From: Magicicada septendecula
Taxonomy: Eukaryota > Arthropoda > Insecta > Hemiptera > Cicadidae
DNA length: 64,000 nt
Assembly: GCA_034769895.1 (NCBI GenBank)
Contig: CM068373.1
Span: forward strand, 279,527,158-279,591,157
Direction: 5' to 3'
The stretch's first letter is position 1, and each line of letters opens with the position of its first letter. The notes below the pieces were generated by a model. It did no database searches. It was not told the DNA's origin and worked only from the letters and a program-made list of their open reading frames with translations. The translations under genes and the position numbers were made by a program. Positions 23,699 to 34,439 of the stretch are shown here, piece by piece.

Positions 23699-23915
23699 AA
23701 ATAACGGGAATTTTCGCCGCATTTCTGAATTTAATGTTCATTTTTAAAAATTTAAAACTTTAAGATGCCAGAACCCTAAAAAGTCGGTGAAAATTTTGGT
23801 GAAATCGGAAAAATGCATGTGGGATATCAAATTAAAAGAAATTTTAATTAAAATCTGAATTCAATGTTGGAAATTTCAAAATCTTAGGACAGTAAAATCC
23901 AATAGTGTTGGTGTT
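23699..23915 (+). repeat. Dispersed repeat R2, right part
   Basis: Continues R2 after the MULE: 'CTGAATTTAATGTTC' aligns with 'CTGAATGTAGTGTTC' on the minus strand of the 46.5 kb copy. The second half repeats the motif 'GAATTCAATGTTGGAAATTTC'. Confidence 0.55.
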
Positions 23916-24513
23916 GTTATTGGATCTGGTGTTGTTGTCGTTGGTATAGGCCTACATTGTTATACGCTAATTTTACTTGTAATTATAACCCTGTAGGCTC
24001 AGATTCTGGTGATACAGAGATGTCTGTGCTCTCGGGCGCAGGCTGCGAGAAATTTCGAAACGAAGTATTTAACAACTCTTCGTGCGTGTTTTTTTTTAGT
24101 CCAGGATTTAGCCTTGTGTAGATCTGTAGCCATTGCTAAAACACATTGACATATCACACGCGCGCTCGAACTATGACCACACAAACTATGCACATTAACC
24201 ATTTAAAAACGAAACGTTTAGATACAGCCTTTAACAGTTGTAAACTGGCCATGCGAAGTGTTGGTGCACTGATCACGAATGAGTTTCAAGTCGCGAGGAA
24301 TCCAGCGGTTTGTTTGTGTAAAGATCGCTCGGTAGGCCAAGGTGAAAAGTTAACAACAGATTTGAATTCAATGGGAGGCTGTAATTAAAACGAGTGAGTG
24401 GGATCCGTAGCCAAGACAAACGAACGAAATACGGCACCCACTTCAGAGTTCATTGTACTGTAGCCTGTAATTTAAACATCAAACATCTCTACACAGTATA
24501 AGTTGATACAAAG
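23916..24513. other. No gene recognised
   Basis: Short opposite-strand open frames at 24.0-24.4 kb match nothing I know. One TAGGCCTA octamer at 23947. Confidence 0.35.
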
Positions 24514-25073
24514 GTTTTTAAAATTATATAAACATTTGATACGTTTCACAGATTTTATTTAACTCTGACAGCTGTTTCGACTTCTTAAGCCATTGTCAAA
24601 GAGATGAGGAACACTAAACAGAGTATGTAAGAGGGTGGTTGACATCTGTTTAGGGCGTGTATTGGAACATGTGTGAGCTGTGAAGATGGAGAGGGGGGTT
24701 GCAGGAGCTAAGGGAAGGTCAAGTGTCTGTAAAAACTAAATATAATCTGAATGCAAAATATAAATGTATTTTTGCAAAATATATTTATAAATATAAATAA
24801 ATAAATTAATTTAAACACATAAATATAAATGCAAAATATATTTTACATTCAGATTATATTTAGTTTAGCTAATTTTATATTTTGCATTCAAATTATATTT
24901 AGTTTAGTTAATTTTATAAATTATATTATAATTTTATAAAGTCAACCACCCTCTTACATCCTCTGATGGTGTTCCTCATCTATTTGACAATGGCTTAAGA
25001 AGTCGAAACAGCTGTCAGAGTTAAATAAAATGTGTGAAACGTACCAAGTGTTTATATATTTTTAAATCTCAAG
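24514..25073. mobile_element. PLE-like foldback, arms about 125 bp
   Basis: The left arm (24514-24642) and right arm (24942-25073) are inverted copies with small differences: GTCAACCACCCTCTTAC, AAGTCGAAACAGCTGTCAGA, AAACGTACCAAGTG and 'GTTTATATAT' are shared. Each arm carries TTGACAAT, a GGCTT/AAGTC stem and GAAAC, the same order as the hammerhead-like motif of PLE ends. The 300-bp centre is AT-rich and itself contains inverted 'CTGAATGCAAAATATA' copies. Confidence 0.6.
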
Positions 25074-25179
25074 ATGGTGATGCGTCTCCACATTCTGCAG
25101 AGCATTTGTCGTGGAACGTTTAGGTGTGTGGAACATTAGTCTATGGCAAAAGAAACCAGGGACGAACGGAACCGTACCC

Positions 25180-25560
25180 ACCCCCCACCCCCCACCTTCG
25201 AGGCTAGAAAAAAGTTGACGAATTTTGTTAGTCTCTTAATTTTTTGCCTCTTTTATTATTTTTTCACCTGCGGTTTTAACTAGAAACTCTTTTCTTTAAA
25301 TATTCAAACAGGTTTATTACACAGAATTTGCGTATACGTTTGGAATGTGAAATATATAAGCAAATCAATTCACTCAGTAAGTATCTTCTAAACAGTGTTT
25401 CAGTAACGTGTATTTTTATTGTGTTATTGCCATTTATTTTAATGGGATTGATTTCAGGACGTTATCACACGTTTTTCGACCACTTCAAAGATAATAATGT
25501 TGATTAGTCTTAACTTTTTTTCTTTTTTTTTTTTTGTATGAAGCCAACTTTTCAACATAA
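25180..25560 (-). repeat. Repeat R1, copy 1 (minus strand)
   Basis: The minus strand starts GGCTTCATACAAAA, continues 'AAGTTAAGACTAATCAACAT' and ends in a G/C homopolymer-rich stretch near 25180. The same 370-bp unit lies at 32525-32896 and 50318-51023. Here it directly continues the mariner C-terminal coding region, so R1 may be the 3' flank of that element. Confidence 0.7.
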
Positions 25561-26215
25561 CACCTATACACAACATAACACATTAATACACTAGTCCCAT
25601 CTCTGGGTAGGCTAAACTTTCTTATGTCTCCTGCAAATAAATCTTTATGTTGATGTCCAGTGCCATTGTAGGACATTTTCTTTGACCTCGTCGTTGTCAT
25701 AAAGCTTTGTAACACCTAACACCACCGCGAGTGGACCAAACAAGTGGAAATCAAATTGAGCGAGGTCTGGGCTGTAGGTAGGGTGAGTTATAGTCTCCCA
25801 AGCCAATTTATTGATAGTTTCACGTGTTAACTGAGCTGTTTGTGGAGAGGAATTATCATGAAGAAGAATGAGGCCTTTACGCAGAAATCCAGGACGTTTC
25901 CGCATGACTGCCGGCTTTACTTTACTGATAAGCATGTCATATTAGTATATACTGTTTATTGACCGATGATCTAGAAAATCGCAAGAAAATTGAAACCTCA
26001 AACGGACGTCCAGACCGGTCCTCGTCAGTCATTGACGCTCGACCATTTTTAAACTGTTCCATCCCCTTATAAAATTTCTGCAGTTTATACAGCATTTCCT
26101 GTATTGTTTAATAATACGGGAGTAAATTTTAACCGGGTTTTTACCTTCAGAAATCAAAAAACGGACCATTGCACGCTGTTTAACTAATTCCGTAACTCCA
26201 AGAGGGTTTGCCATC
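25561..26215 (-). pseudogene. Mariner transposase, internally deleted
   Basis: From ATG 26214 on the minus strand: 'MANPLGVTELVKQRAMVRFL', the mariner HTH start, then a stop near 26029. 'EDRSGRPFEVS' follows in another frame. Then 25935-25645 reads 'AVMRKRPGFLRKGLILLHDN', 'WETITHPTYSPDLAQFDFHL', 'GVTKLYDNDEVKENV', the DDD-fold C-terminal half with the conserved HPPYSPDL-type block. The final 'KDLFAGDIRK…YVEK' is in another frame and runs into R1. The central part, including the first catalytic Asp region, is missing. The gene covers about half of a normal 345-residue transposase. Confidence 0.75.
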
Positions 26216-26593
26216 TTTAAATGAGAATTTTACATTATATACAAAACAATTCTAATCAAACAGCTGATCAGAACTCATCATAGGGATGCCAACTTACAGT
26301 TCTGAAACTATCGAACTCCGCCTACCAACCGTTTGTCTTTCCTCTACAGCTACTTCTCTCTATAACTATCGAATGAAGTGTAGTACTTTCCCAAATAGCC
26401 TCCGTTCAATGAATCGCCCGCATCTCCACGTGATATAAAAAAAATATACCGGAAGGTCTCAAGACAATCAAGACAATCTGATGAACCACTGGGCAGATTT
26501 TGATTTGGTTTTTGCCACACATTCTGTAGCGTACTTGTCTCTAGGTAGGAAGATTCTTGTGTATGAAACGTTTATCAGCTACAAAATGGAGCG
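26216..26593. other. No gene recognised
   Basis: Includes what would be the mariner 5' flank. I could not pair a terminal repeat. Mixed composition afterwards. Confidence 0.3.
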
Positions 26594-26629
26594 GAGAAGA
26601 AGAAGAAGAAGAAGAAGAAGAAGAAGAAC
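26594..26629 (+). repeat. (AAG)n microsatellite
   Basis: Perfect GAA/AAG repeats, about 36 bp, without a recognisable LINE directly upstream. Confidence 0.9.
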
Positions 26630-26663
26630 GTAAAAGTAAAATCCAGTGACAGGAAGGTCGTAT

Positions 26664-26904
<241 letters not shown>

Positions 26905-27119
26905 TTACTGTGCATCGCACTACCTAGTAGTGGTGGTGCAAAGATGACGCTTCTCGTTATTGACTTAATAATGTGGTAATTTAACTTTCTACATTAGAAA
27001 TCTTGTCTGCATAATTTCCTCCTGCAGATGCGGGGACGAGGAAAATAAAATAATAACACGCGGAGTGTGGTACTGTTCGAGGTTGTCTTCACTGCGTACA
27101 GTTATAAAGCTTTCACGGC

Positions 27120-27925
27120 CAGCGTCAACATTGTTACAATTATTGTTATTACTGGCCGGGCTGTTAGGCCGTTGTCGACTGTTAATGTAGACAGGCGTTT
27201 CGACCCCACCATCGGAGGCCTTCTTCAGTGTCTGTCGGAAAATGTTTGGCAACGTGTCACCCCAGTACTGAGGTAGAGACTATTACTTTTCATTACTATT
27301 ATTCTCTGCCTCATTACTGAGGTGAATTGACGGATAACGTTGCCAAACCTTTTCCGACACTGAAGATGGCCTCCATCTACAAAACACTTATCAAGCCAGT
27401 CCGGGCATATGCTTCAGAGACCTGGACAATGACAAAAAATAGCGAGAGACTTCTAGGTTCCTGTGAAACACGGATTCTGAGAACAATATTTAGAGGAGTA
27501 CAAGAAAATGGAATGTGGCGCAGGCGCTATAATTATGAACTATGCCATCTGTAGAAAGAACCTGACATTGTCAGGATAATCAAAATATACAGGCTAAGGT
27601 GGGTTGGACACATAGAGAGAATGGAGGAAGGACAGCCTGAGAAACATATTTTCTACCAGAAACCAATGGGTAGTAGAAAAAGGGGAAGACCCTGAAGTAG
27701 ATTCAAAGACCAGATAGGGGAGGACCTCGGAAAGCAGAACATAAGAAACTGGAAAGCCAGGGCATGCAATAGGGAGGAATGGCAGGCCAAGGGTTGTAGA
27801 GCCACGGTTGATGATGATGATGATGATGATGGCCTCCGATGGTGGGACCGAAACGTCTGTCTACAATAACAGTCGTCGACCACGGCCTTAGAGCAAGGCT
27901 AGTAATAACAAAAATTTTAACAAAC
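27120..27925. mobile_element. PLE-type foldback with a LINE inserted in one arm
   Basis: The left arm (27120-27262, read on the minus strand) and right arm (27330-27374 plus 27838-27925, plus strand) share GTTGCCAAAC.TTTTCCGACA, CACTGAAGA, GGCCTCCGATGGTGGG, CGAAACG.CTGTCTACA, CAGTCG and AGTAATAACAA. The element's hammerhead-like motif is interrupted in the right arm by a LINE (27375-27827) with a 10-bp target duplication. Removing the LINE restores the same order as the left arm. Confidence 0.75.
27375..27827 (+). mobile_element. LINE-A 3' fragment inserted in PLE sequence, target duplication GATGGCCTCC
   Basis: GATGGCCTCC lies at 27365-27374 and again at 27828-27837. Between them the plus strand encodes 'IYKTLIKPVRAYASETWTMT', 'CETRILRTIFRGVQENGMW' and, after a stop and in another frame, 'RLRWVGHIERMEEGQPEKH' and 'NWKARACNREEWQAKG', ending in (GAT)n at 27809-27830. 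It is a 453-bp, 5'-truncated insertion. Confidence 0.8.
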
Positions 27926-28104
27926 TTACAGAGGCTAAAACAAGAGTGCATGAAGCACGTTTACAGAATGGAAGATCAGAGGATAGGGGGAAACCGATTG
28001 AGAGAAAATCTGTGGACAGGCCGTAGTACCACGTAATGGAGAAGACAGTAACGACGGCCATTAGAAATACTGTATCTGTAGTTGGTTTGCTCAATAGCTT
28101 TATG

Positions 28105-28185
28105 AACGGGGTTTGACAAGGTGCGCGCGGTGGTCAATGGGTACTTTTCGAGGGTTTGTACAAGGTGCGCGCGGCGGCCAGTTTT
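28105..28185. repeat. 44-bp tandem duplication with CAAGGTGCGCGCGG core
   Basis: 'CAAGGTGCGCGCGGTGGTCA' at 28117 and 'CAAGGTGCGCGCGGCGGCCA' at 28161. A related string in inverse orientation occurs at 34.32 and 35.07 kb around 'GTCAGCGTT' and 'CCTCGTAAACGGT'. Confidence 0.5.
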
Positions 28186-28839
28186 TAGTCGCTCTCAGAA
28201 TGTGAAAAGAAAAGATGGCTGCTGATTTATAATTTTTTATTTTGTTACTTTCGTGATTGCATATAAACTAATAAAGCTGAAATTAGTAATATGCGTTGTG
28301 GGTAGATTCAAGAATTAGCAATTTGCCGTTGGAAGTGCTAATACGCAATTATTCTAAGTTACATGTTAAAACACACGTTTTGTTACAATATCTTTCGTAT
28401 ATTGTTAGTTTGAGTCGTACAGTACAACAAAGTGTTTTTCAATGTTTTATGTAACATATCTATAATCTGATTAAATTTATTTTCGACCTGGCGGACCGTC
28501 ACGGGCCGCTCGCTCAGCGACAAATCACTTAGAATTTATAATACCGGCATACTAATTGAAAGGTGGACATTTTTTGGGACACGGTGACAAACGGTTGTTT
28601 AGGCCGACATACTGTAATTTCAAACGTGAATGTTTATGTATATTAGTAAAAAGCCTACTTTTTTGGTAAATCGGCCTATAACTCAACAGAAATTAAACGA
28701 ATAAGACAAAAATATTTAGATGCCAAAAGGCATGCGTTTATATTGATCAAGTAGCTTGTACGCGAAACAGTTTCTAGTTGTTCATGTATTTCAGTTTAAT
28801 TAAAATTTTAATGTTTGACGATCTCGTATGAGGAGGAGC
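28186..28839. other. No gene recognised
   Basis: AT-rich, non-repetitive as far as can be seen by eye. Confidence 0.35.
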
Positions 28840-28960
28840 CTATAGCCTATGTCTGAAGATGGAACGATCTTTTCGAAACGCGTGACAAAGCTACTAGAAG
28901 AAGTCACAAGACGGAAGTGAAATAAGAGAATATAGGCCTACAGCTTTCATTCTCGTGTAA
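28840..28960 (+). mobile_element. PLE terminal-repeat fragment with hammerhead-like motif
   Basis: CTGAAGAT, GGAA/TTTC stem, GAAACGCGTGACAAAG at 28852-28885. The 'CGAAACGCGT' part is shared with the large hairpin at 54.7/55.1 kb. Confidence 0.45.
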
Positions 28961-29219
28961 ATTTCCATTGGCTGACGCCCCTCAGCGGTCAAAAACTGAA
29001 TAACGGCACGCAGATTATATTTGGACGGATTTTATATCATAGATGCCCTTTTTCAACCCAGTCACAACGCTTAGAAAAGAGGAAACTGCAAATATTTTTG
29101 ACAGACGCGTCACTAGTATTTAAACAGACAATATGAACAAATGAATTCCGTTGCTATGGCGACGAAGTCACGGCTGCGCAGATCAAACGTGTTTCTATTG
29201 AACAATCCTCGTAAACCAA

Positions 29220-29523
29220 TAATATAATTAGTAGTTACCGTTGGTCTCCAGATCACTGTATATGATTAAATAAATAATTACCTTATTTTATCCACTAAGT
29301 GATCTTCTTTTTCTTTTTAATTACTACATGTTTCAGGGCTTATATCCCCATCTTCAGTAAAAGCAAATCTACCCTATTATTAGGGTTTCGTTAAAAATTC
29401 ACAACGACACAAACACATAACACACTTAAATAAATTAACATTGAACATTAAATCTGTATCGGAACACGCTACAAACGAACCAGTGCACTGGCCGAAGTCC
29501 GACTTTCAACTGATCCGTACACG
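29220..29523 (-). mobile_element. PLE 3' terminal region (pLTR) with hammerhead-like motif
   Basis: The minus strand runs from the coding stop at 29524 through about 165 bp to CTGAAGAT, a GGGG/CCCT stem and GAAACATG (29335-29362), then 'AAGATCACTTAGTGGATAAA' and 'TAAGGTAATTATTTATTTAA'. The last two blocks align with the outer ends of the 54.6-55.2 kb hairpin arms (CACTCAACGGAT…GGTAAGCAATTATTTA), so both belong to one family. Confidence 0.6.
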
Positions 29524-29800
29524 CTATTCACGGTTTGTTTTCATAGCTGTGTCATATAGTTTATTTGATTTGAATGATAACTGTTCATTAAGTACCTGAT
29601 TTTTATTTCTTCTTAAGGCCTTGTATATTTCAAATTCCTCTAAAGCATCAAGTAGTTGACCCTTTTTACCTATATGTAAAGGTTCCAAATTCTCTTTAAA
29701 TCCAGTGTATGTATGATTTTCGTTTATTAGATGTTGTGCGTAATGCGATACATTATTATTGGGGAATACGTTATTATTATAACGAACCTTTGTTAGACCT
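29524..29800 (-). pseudogene. Penelope-like element C-terminal (GIY-YIG-linked) coding fragment
   Basis: One minus-strand frame, open from about 29800 to a TAG at 29524-29526, reads 'NNNVSHYAQHLINENHTYTG', then 'LEPLHIGKKGQLLDALEEFE', 'IYKALRRNKNQVLNEQLSF'. The pattern S-x-Y-A-x-H-L…H…KG…L-E-x-x-E-I-Y…LNEQ is the C-terminal tail of Penelope-type RT/GIY-YIG proteins. The RT and the catalytic GIY-YIG motif are missing upstream (5'-truncated at a pogo-like sequence). This copy anchors the identification of the surrounding non-coding repeats as PLE ends. Confidence 0.7.
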
Positions 29801-29980
29801 TAACCCACGAACAAGCCTGCGATAAAATGTCCGTTATAACTAAGTCTATAATGCGTTCCTATTCGTTAAAAGCGAGTTTAATTATCATTACTAAGATAAG
29901 AAACCAAACAAATCTCCTAATTTTGCTCGTTACATCTGAGGCCTCGTTATAAGCGAGCTCGTTATTCGCGAGTTCCACTG
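29801..29980 (-). mobile_element. pogo/Tigger-like transposon end
   Basis: The minus strand begins CAGTGGAACTCGCGAATAAC at 29980, next to TA (29981-29982), and continues with 'GAGCTCGCTTATAACGAGG' and 'TAACGAGC' repeats. CAGTGGAAC…TAACGAG is the usual form of pogo/Tigger-type termini. The opposite end was not found; the PLE fragment abuts it. Confidence 0.5.
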
Positions 29981-29982
29981 TA

Positions 29983-30814
29983 GTTTGAACTTTACACTTT
30001 ACAGTACAGAAACTTGTATTTGGCTATGACCAAGGGCGTCATCAGTGCTCAATTATTAAGGGGAACGAAACATCATGGTAACATTGAATATTTGGTGTAT
30101 GGTAAAATTTCTGAAAAACTAGGGTCATTTTTTCTACTTTTGTAAGTTTAATCTTTTAATATTACTAATATAATCGATATTAATATGGTAGACATACATT
30201 AATTGATTGTTACATTGTCAGGTAATTTAAAGACTGTATTAATTTTCATTAGATTAAGGTTAGGTGTAGAAATTAAGATGACACAAATAGAGTGCCCAGT
30301 GTTTCTTTACAGAAACTATTAAACGTTACATTAGCAACTTTAAAGATTACTCGCGAGTCCCCACGTGTAAACTTTCCTGAAGAAGGAGCTGTTTGAGTCC
30401 GTGGAAACTTCCCTCCGCAGTTGTCAGGCCTGTCGCGGCGGGTTACCTGCAAAGGCGGAGGGGTCGACCGTCTTATGAACAGACATCGACGACTCAAGAG
30501 TTATTCTTTTGCCGTGTTTACATTTGTATGGCTAAGCCATCTCTCATAGCCCGCGCTATAGCCGTCATCGTTACTTCCGAGAACCTATCTCTATTTAATA
30601 ATACAAAGGAAGTAAATCATTGGGCCTCAAATTTGACCATTAGTGGCAGTGAATTTAAGTTAATATTTTTATTCAACTAATAATTTGAGTAAACAAATTA
30701 AGAAAATAATTTGAATAAAAAGTTATTCAGGATCATAGCTTTTGGGAAAATATTGGGGGAACGGGTCCCCCATCCCCCCGGCCCTCACGCCCGTGGGACT
30801 CATGACAAAAAAAT
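29983..30814. other. No gene recognised; GC-rich patches
   Basis: Contains an inverted pair of 'GGGCGT' strings with G/C runs (about 30035-30060 and 30750-30795) that might be the ends of an unknown DNA transposon of about 760 bp. Confidence 0.25.
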
Positions 30815-31510
30815 AAAAATAAAATTCTGAAAATTTAAGTATCTAGGAGAAATAATTCAAGAGAATGGTTTAGAAAGATCTGCTATAGAAGAAATGATTC
30901 ATAAATTGGAAAGGGCATGTGGTATAACTAAAGATATTTACAATAAAAAGTGCATATCTAAAAATGCGAAAATAAGGCATTACAGTACAGTATTGAAGCC
31001 AGAATGCCTATATGCAAGTGAATGTGTAGCTTTGAATTATTATTTAGACAAATTAGAAACATTGGACAGACGAATTATTAGGAAAATATTAGGCCCAAAA
31101 TACTAGGAAAAACTTCAGAAGGTTGGAAATTAAGAAGTAATGATGAAATATATCAAAGTATAGAAAATATAACACAAACAATGAGAAAAAGAAGATTATT
31201 ATTTTTTGGACATTTATATAGAATGAACGACAATAGGTTAACAAAGCAGATCTTCAAATATCTGTGGAGGAAGAAGTCAACATCAAGTTGGATTAAAGAA
31301 GTCCAAAAGGATTTAGAAAAAAATAATATACACGCAGAAGAAGCAATTGACAGAGAAGTTTTTCGGGCAAAAGTGTTATAAATGGAGAAGAAGAAGAAGA
31401 AGAAGAAGAAGAAGAAGAAGAAGAAGAAGAAGAAGAAGAAGAAGAAGAAGAAGAAGAAGAAGAAGAAGAAGAAGAAGAAGAAGAAGAAGAAGAAGAAGAA
31501 GAAGAAGAAG
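30815..31510 (+). mobile_element. LINE-E fragment with 125-bp (AAG)n tail
   Basis: The plus strand encodes 'KYLGEIIQENGLE', then 'MIHKLERACGITKDIYNKKC', 'YSTVLKPECLYASECVALNY', 'RRIIRKILGPKY' (30894-31106), and in another frame 'KRRLLFFGHLYRMNDNRLTK' (31181-31381). This is the post-RT region of a LINE distinct from families A-C. It ends in (GAA)n at 31384-31510. Confidence 0.65.
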
Positions 31511-32524
31511 ATATATGTCGTGCTATGAGCGGTACTTGTTGATTCATCCCCCTCAAACTTGATGAATGAACCCCCTTTAAGGAAAGGTATTTAAAATTAA
31601 AAGAAAATGTCATTTTAACACCGTTTTCTAACAAATAAGCTAAAGCTAAATCTAGTACAGTTTTTCAAATAAATTCTCATTTGAAATTAAAGATATAAAT
31701 AAATATTTATATATATTCGTTTATGTGAAATTAAACAATCCGTGATTCGTCGTCTGAATATTTGAATTCCTAAAACTAATTGTTGCATTAAAATGCTTCC
31801 ATTTTCACTAACAAACCGTGAGCTATTATAAACATTCAGTTTTTTATTGTAACGTAGTTATAATTTTTCATACTTTCTCAATGTTTTTAATCACCCCCCC
31901 CCCGTGGACACCCCCTGCGTGCTATTATTTAAATAATGCACGTAAAATTAAAAAAACAAACTTAATCGTGTTGTTTTACCCGAAATACGATACCAATCAT
32001 GGCAATCATACGATAAATTAGTTTTACACAGTTGTATCATTTCGATAATAAATTTTCAAATGGAAAATTATACTGAATAGGATGTGACAGGACGCAATAC
32101 AAACAAGTTGCGTTCGTTTTCCCCATTTGGTCGCGATAATAATGATACGATTGGTTTGAGTCTAGGCGTGGTCTGATTAAATCTGGGCTGGATTTATTTC
32201 TTTGTCCTTCTCATCAACATGAAACCACTTTAGCTAGCAAAAAAAAAACTTATGGCACGTTGATAAAGAAAGGTTCAGAGACCTCAGCAAATTATATTCT
32301 TCCTTAAGTGTAGGCCTCCACACTCAGTTCTGGTATTTCGCAATGGGCGCAACGTGTGAGTGACCAGTCGATTATTCTGTTTCTGTATAGACTAGAGTGA
32401 TCTTGTAGAAAGTACTGATTGCGTTTAGGCCTTTCAGATTTGGTAATTCTTGTAGTATTTGTGTTTTAAATAGAACTATTTAACGCATATATTGTCCATC
32501 CATAACAGTAACGAATCTAGAATT
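31511..32524. other. AT-rich DNA, no gene recognised
   Basis: No coding similarity or tandem repeat apart from short homopolymers near 31897. Confidence 0.35.
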
Positions 32525-32896
32525 TCGACGGGGTGGGGGTTCGGTCGAGTCGGCTTCATACAAAAGAAAAAAAAACAAGTTAAGACTAATCAGTATTACA
32601 GTCTTTAAAGTGGCTGAAAAACTTGTAATAACGTATTGAAATCAATCCCATTAAACTACTAACACAGTAAAAATAAGCGCTAAAAACGTATTGACTTAAT
32701 TGATTATCGTGCATTTCATATTTCAAACGTACACGCAAATACTGTGTAGTAAACTTGTTTCTAGACCTATATTTAAAAAAGGATTACTACTGTATTAACG
32801 TACACAGCTGATAATTTAATATAACAGTTTAAAAATTAAGAGATTAACAAAAATTTTTGTCAACTTTCGACCGGGTCCGGTCCCGTTCGTCCCCCC
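32525..32896 (+). repeat. Repeat R1, copy 2
   Basis: GGGGGTTCGG, then GTCGGCTTCATACAAAAG, 'AAGTTAAGACTAATCAGTAT', 'TGTATTAACGTACACAGCTG', ending in 'GGTCCCGTTCGTCCCCCC'. Uninterrupted, so it serves as the empty-site reference for the SINE insertion in the copy at 50.3 kb. Confidence 0.75.
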
Positions 32897-33630
32897 GGGG
32901 GAGAACCGGTATTTCGGCTGGATTGACACCGGGCTAAGAAGAGTGTCTGGCGAACGGGAACCAGGGTTCCGACATCCCTAGCAAGTAGCCCCACTAGGAA
33001 ACCACCCCTGCCCCAGTGGTCGTAGCTAAGAACATGTCCTGTGAACCCTAGTTAGCAAACGAAGCCTCCACGCGGCAGCACTGTACTAGTGGGAGAGGGC
33101 CGTGAAGTGCGTAACGTGGCTGGCTGAACCCCGCCAGGTGGGCCCCTAGGTTTTAGTTTCAGGAGGGGTTGTGAAATGGGCCTATACCGATGGCTTCGTC
33201 TCCTTCCGAGACCCCACTCTAGCGCATGCTGCTTTACGGGGCGCGGGGTTATCCGACTTTCGGTGGTATCAGGGCTGGTGATCGGAATGAACCGTGCGTC
33301 CAGCGTTGGGAAGCGCGACCCTAGATTCCGGGTCTGTACAACCTGAGCTGCCGGAACCTGTACCTGACTGGCCCCCATCGTTCCCTTGTCTGGGTACCCA
33401 AACGGAGCCTCCACGAGGCCTCCGCTGGACAACGTTGTGTTTTGTACGGATATTCATGTCTTTGCATAATACAACGGGTAAGCTCGTTGGTCTCCTTTTG
33501 AGGAGAGAGCTCCAGCCCCGTTCACTGACGTATCCGGCGGATGGAGAGTATGGATTTTTAAAAAGGGTTCCCTTCGGGGAACCGTAATAACGATCTAACG
33601 CAGAGATGCAGTGGTGGAACACAACCCCCC
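32897..33630. repeat. GC-rich island, probably a retroelement part; ends with a UUCG hairpin
   Basis: About 730 bp at clearly higher GC than the neighbourhood, with internal near-repeats ('ACCCAAACGGAGCCTCCACG' and 'CAAACGAAGCCTCCACGCGG') and open frames on both strands that match no family. Near the end, GGTTCCC-TTCG-GGGAACC (33566-33583) is a perfect 7-bp hairpin with a UUCG loop. Such hairpins occur in LINE or SINE 3' ends, but the class is not identifiable. Confidence 0.4.
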
Positions 33631-33639
33631 CACCACAAC

Positions 33640-33870
33640 AGTACATGATGTTGTAAAGAAGTGTTTCTTATTGCTGAACGCTGTTTTCGCTTGAACGATC
33701 CTGCATATTAATTCCATCTCCGGCCACTCTGCTTCTAGGTATTTAATTTATTTTACATCCTCGAGACTGTCACCACCCACTATTGTGTGCACTGCAGGGT
33801 CCCCTTTCCTTTTTCGCAAAACCATTACATTAGTTTTTCTACTATTAATTCTCGATATTTCTCACGAAAT
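33640..33870 (-). mobile_element. LINE-C-like RT-linker fragment
   Basis: The minus strand encodes 'TNVMVLRKRKGDPAVHTIVG', then 'GDSLEDVK', a stop, 'IKYLEAEWPEMELI' and 'CRIVQAKTAFSNKKHFF', which follow the order of the segment after the RT domain in RTE-like LINEs (…F-KYLG…RI..A..AF..KK). Truncated at both ends. Confidence 0.5.
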
Positions 33871-34316
33871 TATTGTGCAACGTAAAATTACATTTTTTCG
33901 CTTCACGGTAGAAAAGTAAACATTCTGTATAACTGTTTTTTTTAAATATATTACATTTAAAAAGAAATGTTTAATTTTCTAAAAGATTCGCCGTATCGAC
34001 GAACAGAGTGAATGTATACTGTTGCGTGCGTGACAGCCAGACGACAGTTCAAAAAACGCAGCAATTTCGCCAAATACGTACACAGCTGTCCGTATGGCAA
34101 ATTAAAAACCGGAGAGCGAGCGTTGTGGAACGCAACACAATCACAGTCGTCGCACAGTGCATTTGCGTTCATCATCAGCGCCAACAATACGTTCCATTAG
34201 TTTCGGTTAGTTACTGTATGTATGGGGCCGGCCGGCGGTTCCACGAAATGCAACCAATATATCCCGGCGATGTCACTACCCCGAGTGTTGACCGTACTGT
34301 CCACTGTTTCACACCT

Positions 34317-34366
34317 TGTCAGCGTTGCAGCGCGCCCCCCCCCCATTGTCAAACCTCGTAAACGGT
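34317..34366 (+). repeat. Flanking direct repeat, left (about 50 bp)
   Basis: TTGTCAGCGTTGCAGCGCG … CCTCGTAAACGGT; about 80% identical to 35066-35115 on the other side of LINE-D. Confidence 0.55.
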
Positions 34367-34439
34367 ATTTCTGTCAATAAGATCTGTAATTTTTGCTCAA
34401 CAGCAACAAAATAATGAACTAGTCTTTAAAATTTATGGA

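Noticed and set aside
33052-33646. Overlapping open frames of 97-126 codons on both strands in the GC-rich island
   Set aside because: GC-rich DNA has few stops; frames exist on both strands and carry no family motif.
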